From NCBI GenBank assembly GCA_046734915.1, contig JBKPSC010000514.1, positions 1-7,095 on the forward strand: DNA of 7,095 bases. The letters are read 5' to 3'. This document shows, in pieces, positions 1 to 5,761 of this stretch. A program made the translations under genes and the position numbers. The notes below the pieces were generated by a model. It was given only the letters and a program-made list of their open reading frames with translations, was not told the origin of the DNA and did not search any database. Numbering within the stretch: the first letter of the stretch is position 1; every line of letters starts with the position of its first letter. Source of the DNA: VFZL01 sp046734915. GTDB lineage: Bacteria; Acidobacteriota; Vicinamibacteria; Vicinamibacterales; CAVVIG01.

Positions 1-2
1 AA

Positions 3-908
3 TTTGGCCGGCAGGTTCCCAGCTACATGGCCTACGCGCGCGACCAGCTGCAGGCGTGGCAGCACTTCATCAATCCCGATCATCTTCCTCAAGGCGTTCG
101 CGAGGCCATCGATCGAACGTTTGCTCGCACGGTCGACGCAGTGGGGGATTCTCTGAGTCACGGCTTCGGCGGCCTGCTGCCCCTTCTGGGCTATCTGCCG
201 TGGTTCATTCTGATTCCCGTCGTGGCGTTCTTTCTGTTGAAGGACGGCGCGGCGTTCCGCAGGACCATTCTCCTGACCCTGCCGCGCGGGCGGCTCCGCG
301 GACGAGGCGCCGAGATGTTCGAGGACATCAATGACGCGCTCGCCGCGTACATGCGTGCCGCGCTGCTGGCCTGTTTCCTCGTCGGCGTGCTGTGCACGAT
401 CGGATTCGTGTTGATCGGCGTGCCGTACGCACTCCTCTTTGGCGTGGTAGCCGGCCTGCTCGAGTTCATCCCGTTGGTCGGTCCGCTCGCCGTTGCCCTG
501 GGGGCGACTCTGGTCTCCAGCTTTCACTCGATCAACCAGGCCATGTGGGTGCTCGCGTTTCTCGGCGCACTACGGCTCGCACAGGACTACGTGGTCTTTC
601 CGCGACTCGTCCGTCGCGGGATCCACATGCATCCCCTGGGGGTGATTCTGGCCATTCTGAGCGGCGCCGAAGTGGCGGGGATGGCTGGTATCTTCCTGGC
701 CATCCCAGCCGTGGCGGTGTTGTCTGTCATGCACCGACACTTGCTCGAGTACCGCGGGAGTGGCGGTCTGGTATCCGAGATGCTCAAGCCCACGCAATCC
801 GCCCCAGACGCGGCGCTCAGGACGTCGGATCCCCCCGCGACTCCGATGGCCTACCCGCCCACCGATACACCGGCCCTGGAGCCACATCGAACGGCAGTCA
901 CACGATGA
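3..908 (+). CDS. AI-2E/PerM family transporter, N-terminus cut off by window edge
   Basis: This is an integral inner-membrane protein of the AI-2E transporter (PerM/YdiK/TqsA) superfamily. Members export small molecules or act as ion antiporters, and the substrate here cannot be told. The frame is open to the first base, so the true start lies upstream; the ATG at 27 is only the first internal Met and has no ribosome-binding site. About 300 residues are visible against the usual 350-400. Counting from Met27, membrane segments lie near residues 50-71, 109-131, 134-162, 171-182 and 203-240. Family hallmarks are GYLPWFILIPVVAFFLLKDG (55-74), LLEFIPLVGP (144-153) and HPLGVILAILSGAEVAGMAG (202-221). 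A Pro-rich soluble tail of ~50 residues follows. The TGA stop overlaps a possible ATG of the next gene (ATGA, 905-908), suggesting co-transcription. The family call is firm; the substrate is unknown. Confidence 0.9.
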   Translation, partial: FGRQVPSYMAYARDQLQAWQHFINPDHLPQGVREAIDRTFARTVDAVGDSLSHGFGGLLPLLGYLPWFILIPVVAFFLLKDGAAFRRTILLTLPRGRLRGRGAEMFEDINDALAAYMRAALLACFLVGVLCTIGFVLIGVPYALLFGVVAGLLEFIPLVGPLAVALGATLVSSFHSINQAMWVLAFLGALRLAQDYVVFPRLVRRGIHMHPLGVILAILSGAEVAGMAGIFLAIPAVAVLSVMHRHLLEYRGSGGLVSEMLKPTQSAPDAALRTSDPPATPMAYPPTDTPALEPHRTAVTR

Positions 909-982
909 TCCGGTGGGGCCGAAGTCGCACGTCGACAATCGTGCTCTCGCGCCACTCTCCGAGCGTCCCACCGGCGTCGAGC

Positions 983-986
983 GGAG
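983..986 (+). promoter_or_regulatory. Ribosome-binding site favouring start 992
   Basis: GGAG is spaced five bases from ATG 992. The alternative ATG 905 has no comparable purine-rich motif, so this site decides the start of the YihY-family gene in favour of 992. Translational coupling from the ATGA overlap at 905-908 remains possible. Confidence 0.5.
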
Positions 987-991
987 TTCAG

Positions 992-1999
992 ATGCGCGCG
1001 CCGGTGATCCTGTCGATATTCGGGACTGCACTCAAGGCCTGGTGGGATGACGATGCCCCGCGACTCGGCGCGTCCATCGCCTACTACACGCTGTTTGCGA
1101 TCGCGCCAGTACTGCTCGTCGCTACCGCGATCGCGGGGATGGTCTTCGGTGCCGAGGCCGTCCGCGGGGAAATCGTGGGCCAACTCGATCAGCTCGTCGG
1201 ACGCGAAGGCGCGCACGCGGTGCAGAGTCTTCTCGAGGGAGCGAGTCAACGACGCGCGGGGATAGTCGCCACGATTATTGGTACCATCGCCTTCGTCGTC
1301 GCTGCGACCGGAGCATTCCTCGAACTGCAAGCGGCGTTGAATACGATCTGGCGGGTGAAGCCGACCTCGGGTGTCAATCTCAAGGCGTTCGTGATCGATC
1401 GTCTGCGCTCGTTCGGGCTGGTGGTGGCGGTCGGTTTTCTGCTGATGGTCTCACTCGCGGTGACGGCGGCGCTCGCTGCCCTAAATGGATGGCTCTCCGA
1501 AGGCTTCCCGACCATCCCGTTGGTGATGAGCGGAGTCACCGTGCTGGTGTCGCTGATCGTGACCACGGCGCTTTTTGCGCTCCTGTATCGCGTGCTGCCC
1601 GACGTGCATCTGCGCTGGCGCGACGTGACGACGGGCGCATTTGTGACGGCCGTACTTTTCACGATCGGTCAACAGTTCATCGGCCTGTATCTCGGTCAGA
1701 GCAGCGTGGCTTCCAGCTACGGTGCGGCCGGATCGGTGATGATCCTCCTGTTGTGGGTCTACTACTCCTGCCAAATATTGTTATTAGGGGCTGAGTTCAC
1801 CCGGGCGTACGCGCTGCGCCAAGGTACTCAGCCCGCCCCTGAATCATTCGCTGAAAAGGATCTCGTCGCCCAGACGTCCCTTATTGTACAGACAAGCTCG
1901 GTGCCGACCGCTAAAGTGAAGCACGTCCCCGGGTTACACGGTGTGCCCGGTGATGCGGGATTCCGCAACGGACATCCCGGCTCATCCCGACCCCGCTGA
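992..1999 (+). CDS. YihY/BrkB family inner-membrane protein
   Basis: This 335-residue polytopic protein belongs to the YihY/virulence factor BrkB family, once called 'ribonuclease BN' in error; the biochemical role is unresolved. The N-terminus carries WWDDDAPRLGASIAYYTLFAIAP (residues 18-40), the signature preceding the first membrane helix. Further hydrophobic segments lie near 36-54, 90-112, 142-165, 177-200, 213-235 and 247-266. The C-terminal signature VASSYGAAGSVMILLLWVYY (239-258) followed by GAEFTRAYA is intact. I chose ATG 992 because GGAG (983-986) sits five bases upstream and because homologs start close to this signature. ATG 905 in the same frame overlaps the upstream stop as ATGA and would add 29 residues of unconserved, Ser/Arg-rich leader. 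The last ~60 residues are a hydrophilic, low-conservation tail. The neighbouring AI-2E-type gene is also polytopic, and both are probably on one transcript. Confidence 0.9.
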   Translation: MRAPVILSIFGTALKAWWDDDAPRLGASIAYYTLFAIAPVLLVATAIAGMVFGAEAVRGEIVGQLDQLVGREGAHAVQSLLEGASQRRAGIVATIIGTIAFVVAATGAFLELQAALNTIWRVKPTSGVNLKAFVIDRLRSFGLVVAVGFLLMVSLAVTAALAALNGWLSEGFPTIPLVMSGVTVLVSLIVTTALFALLYRVLPDVHLRWRDVTTGAFVTAVLFTIGQQFIGLYLGQSSVASSYGAAGSVMILLLWVYYSCQILLLGAEFTRAYALRQGTQPAPESFAEKDLVAQTSLIVQTSSVPTAKVKHVPGLHGVPGDAGFRNGHPGSSRPR

Positions 2000-2128
2000 G
2001 TCTTCGTCGCGGACATCCTGACTGCTCGACCGCCAACAGCTCAATAACAAGACGCGACACGAGTTGGCGGCCAAGTTCCGGCCAGGGCTGGGTGTGCAGA
2101 GAGCCAGCTGGCGTGGATGCAAACCCTT

Positions 2129-2135
2129 GGAAGGA
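2129..2135 (+). promoter_or_regulatory. Strong ribosome-binding site for the LPQTA protein
   Basis: GGAAGGA lies eight bases upstream of ATG 2144. The in-frame ATG at 2117 has no such site, and its nine extra residues (MQTLGRIGH) would precede a well-formed signal peptide. The site therefore fixes the start at 2144. Within the preceding leader (2000-2128) I see no convincing promoter hexamers, only a 10-bp perfect palindrome GCCAGCTGGC at 2103-2112. Confidence 0.75.
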
Positions 2136-2143
2136 TCGGTCAC

Positions 2144-2896
2144 ATGCTGAATAGAATCATCGCCTTGTCTACGCTCGCGGCGCTCACCTTGGGCATCAGC
2201 GGCGTCGCACAAGCGCAACCGGCTGACTATCGAACTTATTTCACGTTCAGTGCGCCGGTGACATTGCCCGGTGTCACTCTTCCGGCCGGCAAGTATCTGT
2301 TCCGGCTGGCCGATCCCAACGGGAGCCGAAAGGTCATCAGCGTGCTGAGCGCGGATGGCAAGACGCCCCTGGCAATGCTCCACACCATTCCTAACCAGTT
2401 GACGCAGGCGCCACGAGATGCCGAAATCCGATTCATGGAGACCCCGGCCAACGTTCCGCCGGCCATCAAGACCTGGTGGTACCCGGGCAAATCGATCGGG
2501 TATGAGTTCATCTATCCACGGCAGCAGGCACTGCAGCTCGCGAAGGTGAGCTCAGAGCCAGTGTTGACGACGGTCGCTGAGACGAAAGACTTCGAGAAGG
2601 CGGACCTGTCTCGCATCTCCGGCTCAGGAGTTCCCGCGGCAGTGGTCGTCGACGACAACCCTGCCCCGGTGGCTGCCACCGGCAGAGTACAGCAGGGTGA
2701 AGTGGTCACCGGTGGGGGCAGCGTGACTGCGGCGCAGGACCCGCGTGCCGATGAGCGTGCGCGTACCACGGCGAGGACCGCGTTGCCGCAGACGGCCAGC
2801 TCGTTGCCAACCGTAGCGCTCTTGGGCGCGTTGGCGATGCTGTCGGGTCTCGCCCTCTCGCTCCGGCAGCGTTCCCGCGTGGCAGCACGCGGCTGA
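2144..2896 (+). CDS. Secreted protein with LPQTA sortase sorting signal
   Basis: This 250-residue exported protein has a Sec signal peptide (MLNRIIALST start, hydrophobic core 5-20, AQA cleavage near 24). Its globular region (about 28-135) contains YFTFSAPVTLPGVTLPAGKY (31-50) and KTWWYPGKSIGYEFIYP (109-125), a pattern I recognise from abundant uncharacterised acidobacterial secreted proteins. A low-complexity, Ala/Thr/Gly/Val-rich linker follows (about 160-212). The C-terminus is a textbook cell-wall sorting signal: LPQTA (214-218), a hydrophobic stretch (222-240) and the basic tail RQRSRVAARG. By analogy with known sortase substrates, cleavage would fall between Thr217 and Ala218, leaving the protein covalently anchored. 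A sortase is encoded about 1 kb downstream on the same strand. Start 2144 is set by GGAAGGA. Export and the sorting signal are clear; the molecular function of the globular part is unknown. Confidence 0.85.
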   Translation: MLNRIIALSTLAALTLGISGVAQAQPADYRTYFTFSAPVTLPGVTLPAGKYLFRLADPNGSRKVISVLSADGKTPLAMLHTIPNQLTQAPRDAEIRFMETPANVPPAIKTWWYPGKSIGYEFIYPRQQALQLAKVSSEPVLTTVAETKDFEKADLSRISGSGVPAAVVVDDNPAPVAATGRVQQGEVVTGGGSVTAAQDPRADERARTTARTALPQTASSLPTVALLGALAMLSGLALSLRQRSRVAARG

Positions 2897-2907
2897 CGGA
2901 TACTTGC

Positions 2908-2937
2908 TGAGGAGTGCGGCGGCTTCCGCACTCCTCA
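2908..2937 (+). terminator. Perfect 12-bp hairpin between LPQTA gene and VWA gene
   Basis: The left arm TGAGGAGTGCGG (2908-2919) and right arm CCGCACTCCTCA (2926-2937) are perfectly complementary, with a six-base loop (CGGCTT). It begins 11 bases after the stop of the LPQTA gene. No T-run follows, so it is not a classic intrinsic terminator. It may be a partial terminator, an attenuator or an mRNA-stabilising 3' structure that sets different expression levels for the upstream substrate gene and the downstream VWA/sortase pair. Confidence 0.6.
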
Positions 2938-2954
2938 CACAGCTCATTCGATAT

Positions 2955-3887
2955 ATGCGCTGGCACCACATCGCGATCGTCATGGCGGCGACACTGCTGC
3001 TGCCCACAGGCGTCAACGTTCAGGGTCAGGAGCCGCCGGTCTTTTCCGCAGACTCGGAGCTCGTGGTCCTGCACGTGACGGTCAAGGACCGCAGAGGTGC
3101 GTACGTGTCAGGCCTCCCGCAGGAGGCATTCAGCGTCGTCGAGGATGGCATCGCTCAAACAGTCCACTTCTTCACCGATACCGATACGCCCGTGACCGTC
3201 GGCCTGCTCGTCGACAGCAGCGCGAGCATGCATCCGAACCGGCGTGTGGTCATTGCCGGCGCCGTCTCGTTCGCGGAGGCCAGCAGCCCTCGGGACGAAA
3301 TCTTTGCGCTCGCTTTCAACGAAGACGTCTACCCCGTTCTCCCGCCGAGTGCGCCATTCACCAACGACAGTACGGTGCTGCGCGCGGCACTCGAGCACTA
3401 CGTGACCGCACGCGGACGCACTGCGCTCTACGACGCGATTTCGACTGGAATCGATTACCTCACACGGGGTACGCGCGAGCGGAAGGTGCTCGTTGTGCTG
3501 AGCGATGGAGGAGATAACGCGAGCCAGGCGACGCAGGAAGGGTCCGTTCGCAAGGCGCTGGCATCCAACGCGGTCATTTACACGATTGCGCTGGTCATCC
3601 CGGGCGTTCCCGATGCGAATCCGACTCTTCTCAAAGAACTGGCGCAGGCCAGCGGCGGTGAATCGTTCCGCCCGGACACGGACGCTCCCCAGGAGATTGG
3701 GGAAGTCCTGGGCCAGATCGCCAGAGATATCCGACACACCTACACGATCGGATACATGTCGACGAACACCGCGCACGACGGCGCCTTCAGACGTGTCCGT
3801 GTCGTAGTGACGGCGCCGCCCGGGCGGCGACTCGTGGTCCGAAGCCGGGCCGGTTACCTGGCCGGAACCACGAAGGTCGAACCGTGA
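2955..3887 (+). CDS. Secreted VWFA-domain protein (acidobacterial VWFA-related type)
   Basis: This 310-residue exported protein matches the acidobacterial VWFA-related family (TIGR03436 style). It has an N-terminal signal peptide (hydrophobic 6-20, likely cleavage near 24), then a short beta-rich module with VTVKDRRGAYVSGLPQEAFS (41-60) and VVEDGIAQTV. The VWA fold follows: VGLLVDSSASM (82-92) is the DxSxS metal-binding motif (Asp87, Ser89, Ser91). TALYDAI (156-162) supplies the conserved Thr and VVLSDGGDN (180-188) the conserved Asp, so the MIDAS site looks complete. Such domains bind metal and mediate protein-protein contacts. It has no LPxT signal or C-terminal membrane segment, so it is probably periplasmic or released. 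ATG 2955 is chosen because TTG 2904 would place the perfect hairpin inside the coding region, although 2955 has no clear ribosome-binding site. Its TGA overlaps the sortase GTG start, implying coupled translation and a shared process. Confidence 0.88.
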   Translation: MRWHHIAIVMAATLLLPTGVNVQGQEPPVFSADSELVVLHVTVKDRRGAYVSGLPQEAFSVVEDGIAQTVHFFTDTDTPVTVGLLVDSSASMHPNRRVVIAGAVSFAEASSPRDEIFALAFNEDVYPVLPPSAPFTNDSTVLRAALEHYVTARGRTALYDAISTGIDYLTRGTRERKVLVVLSDGGDNASQATQEGSVRKALASNAVIYTIALVIPGVPDANPTLLKELAQASGGESFRPDTDAPQEIGEVLGQIARDIRHTYTIGYMSTNTAHDGAFRRVRVVVTAPPGRRLVVRSRAGYLAGTTKVEP

Positions 3888-4495
3888 GCCGCGTCATCCA
3901 ACGCTGGCTCGCTCGACTGCTAATCGCCGTCGGCGCCATCGTCTTGATGTGGGTGGCTGCCAATCTGCTGTTGACGATGTCGAATCGACGTCAGTACGAA
4001 GCAACGCTCGAGCGCATGCGATCGGCGCCGGTAGCAGAGGCACCAGACGCGCCGGTGTCGCTCCCGGTGGGCGAGCCCATCGGAACGTTGGAGATTGCGC
4101 GCGTGGGTTTGTCAGGCGTCGTCGTCGAAGGAGACGATGATTCGGTTCTCGATAGCGCGATCGGACACCTCCCTGACACTCCACTTCCCTGGTCCACCGG
4201 GAACAGCGCGCTGGCCGCCCACCGAGACGCCCTCTTTAGACCGTTGCGGGGGGTGCATCTTGGAGACGTCCTGCGACTCAAGACCCCCCACGGGGACTTC
4301 GACTACGTGGTTCGAGAAACCATGATCGTGGAGCCAGACGATCTATGGGTGCTCGATCCCACGCCTGTGTCGATGCTCACCTTGATCAGTTGTTATCCGT
4401 TCAACTTCATCGGCAACGCGCCGAAGCGATTCATCGTGCGAGCCGAGCGGATGCCGACGCGCCCCCACACGTCCGCGATGGGACGGGCGCATTAG
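3884..4495 (+). CDS. Class D-like sortase (membrane-anchored transpeptidase)
   Basis: This 203-residue sortase cleaves an LPxT-type motif and joins the substrate to an amine acceptor outside the cytoplasmic membrane. An N-terminal uncleaved anchor (about 9-31) follows a basic start, giving the usual class topology with the catalytic domain outside. The domain starts at PIGTLEIARVGLSGVVVEGD (65-84). The catalytic residues are visible: His113 in ALAAHRD, Cys170 in LTLISCYPF and Arg182 in APKRFIVRA. The CYPF...APKRFIVRA arrangement resembles class D sortases, as found in bacilli, clostridia and many diderms; class assignment is inference. Translation starts at GTG, overlapping the VWA stop as GTGA (3884-3887), so both are made from one mRNA. 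The probable local substrate is the LPQTA protein at 2144-2896. The tail after residue 190 is short and unconserved. The gene is intact and ends 10 bases before the convergent antiporter remnant. Confidence 0.9.
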   Translation: MSRVIQRWLARLLIAVGAIVLMWVAANLLLTMSNRRQYEATLERMRSAPVAEAPDAPVSLPVGEPIGTLEIARVGLSGVVVEGDDDSVLDSAIGHLPDTPLPWSTGNSALAAHRDALFRPLRGVHLGDVLRLKTPHGDFDYVVRETMIVEPDDLWVLDPTPVSMLTLISCYPFNFIGNAPKRFIVRAERMPTRPHTSAMGRAH

Positions 4496-4505
4496 TCCAG
4501 TGCGG

Positions 4506-5562
4506 CTATCCCGTCGAGCCCTCTTCTGAGAACCTCCCCACGCGCAAGAGCCTCGCCGCCACGAGCGCGAGCGGCGCTGCCAAGAGGCTCAGAAGCACAC
4601 CCATGCGCATTTCAGAGCGCAGCTGACCCGGCCGGCAACAGCGCGTCACAGAAGAACAGCCCGACGCTGAATCCCATCGCGGCGATGAGTCCACCGACAA
4701 GCAGTTCTCGCCTGCCGACCCGGTGCGGAAGGTGCAGACCACCGAGACTGGCGAGGCCGACCCCGATGAGAACGCCGAGGGGCTTGCCGACAATGACAGC
4801 AATCGGCAGTCCCAAGGTACCGGGTTCAAGCGCGCCCATTGGCACACCGGCATTGACGACTGCAAAAAAAAATAGCGCCACCTGGCCGGGGTACTTCCAC
4901 CACCGCTCGAATTGACTCAACGTATCTCTCGCGTTGGGGCGTGCATCAGCGAAGAACCCCGGGTCGCGGGCGGCGTGAGGCAGAAACGGCATGATTGGCA
5001 CCAGCGCCAGCGCCGGATGCAAGCCGATCCAGAAAAACCCGACCCACGAGAGGCTGCCTGCGGCGAGCAGATATGGCCAGAAGCTGCGGACGCGCGACCA
5101 CCGCAGTCCGGCAGCGATGCAGATCGCTCCCGCCAGGATGAGCGCGCCACTCGCGAGGTGAACCTCTCTCGTCTGATTGAACACTGCGATGCTCAGGAAC
5201 CCGAGGGCGTCGGAGGCGATTCCGAGAAGAAGCAGGAACGGAATTACCGGGTGCGTCCCGAAGATGAGTCGCGCGATGAAATAGCCGATAGCGAGATCCG
5301 TCGACAGGGAGACAGGCCAGCCGATGGACAGCCTTGGTTCGTCGAAGGCGTCGACGATGCGAACATACATGAGCGCAGGCACGGCGGTTGCGCCGATCGA
5401 CGCACACACCGGCAGCAGGGCCCGCCGCCACGGATGGAGCACACCGCCAGGCGCCGTGGCTTCGACGACCTCTTTGGTCATCAGCGCAAAGAAGAGCACC
5501 ATCGCAACGTCGTTGACGTCGCAAATCTCTGGCACCTGGCGGCATCGCGAAAGCCTGTTCAA
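4506..5562 (-). pseudogene. nhaA: NhaA-type Na+/H+ antiporter, N-terminally truncated and frameshifted
   Basis: The main reading frame (stop at 4612-4614) encodes a divergent NhaA: VNDVAMVLFFALMTKEVVEA (residues 16-35 from TTG 5562), STDLAIGYF (87-95), PFLLLLGIASDALGF (108-122), LFFFAVVNAGVPMGAL (230-245), GKPLG (259-263) and GLIAAMGFSVGLFFC (291-305). NhaA exchanges Na+ for H+ across the inner membrane. Full-length proteins are about 390-400 residues; here the first helix and part of the second (roughly 50-60 residues) are absent. A TGA at 5578-5580 closes the frame, and no frame upstream encodes a hydrophobic helix. At the other end the frame stops early, but the next frame continues as GQLRSEMRMGVLLSLLAAPL through to a TAG at 4506-4508. 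One extra G in the GGG at 4627-4629 (minus strand) explains the break. It is probably a decaying gene; sequencing error could explain the 3' break but not the missing N-terminus. Confidence 0.8.
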
Positions 5563-5761
5563 ACCGAGACAGCGAGTTCAACCGTCGGACGGGTACAGTC
5601 GCGAGGTGCCAGGCTCTCGACGAGCCAATGCCATTAGCAGGCAGGTTTTCGACGGTGTTGGCTCCGAACCCCCAGAATCGAAATGCGACCGCTCCGTTCG
5701 GTGGGGTTGTTGGTCGTGCTGTCCTTCGCCTGCGCGAAAGTGTCAGAAAGGTGTGGCGGTC
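5563..5761. promoter_or_regulatory. Divergent intergenic region with short dyads
   Basis: This stretch lies between the antiporter remnant (leftward) and the sensor kinase (rightward), so it should hold the kinase promoter. I cannot point to convincing -35/-10 hexamers. It does contain dyads: CCGTC-G-GACGG (5582-5592), GGCTC-TCGAC-GAGCC (5612-5626), and GAGCCAATGCC (5622-5632) facing GGTGTTGGCTC (5654-5664), which pairs over 11 positions with two wobbles. These could be regulator sites or remnants; no function is shown. Confidence 0.3.
5745..5751 (+). promoter_or_regulatory. Ribosome-binding site for the sensor kinase
   Basis: AGAAAGG lies ten bases upstream of ATG 5762, whose first residues MLHEFV resemble the start of related kinases. 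A second possible site, GAAGG (5820-5824), lies five bases before ATG 5830 in the other frame. The upstream one fits the protein better, because conserved-looking residues (ENREELIRRCRAKVEMRS) precede Met5830 in that frame. Confidence 0.4.

Noticed and set aside
392..991. N-terminal extension of the YihY-family frame back to 392
   Set aside because: The added sequence is Arg/Ser/Gly-rich shadow of the upstream transporter. The family signature starts just after Met992, which has a GGAG site.
1929..1967. GC-rich inverted repeats (CCGGG/CCCGG and TGCGG-GATT-CCGCA) as a terminator of the YihY-family gene
   Set aside because: They lie within the coding sequence before the stop at 1997-1999, are only 5 bp long and have no T-run.
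2103..2112. Palindrome GCCAGCTGGC upstream of the LPQTA gene as an operator
   Set aside because: It is a single 10-bp palindrome in GC-rich DNA, with no second copy and no identifiable promoter beside it.
4523..4596. Inverted repeat CTTCTGAG/CTCAGAAG between the convergent sortase and antiporter ends, as a bidirectional terminator
   Set aside because: The arms are only 8 bp, more than 50 bases apart, lack a T-run and lie inside the shifted antiporter coding sequence; likely chance.
4912..5637. 241-residue plus-strand open frame
   Set aside because: It is antisense to the antiporter, with a highly charged, low-complexity Arg/Asp/Glu composition and no recognisable domain. It is a shadow of GC-rich third codon positions.
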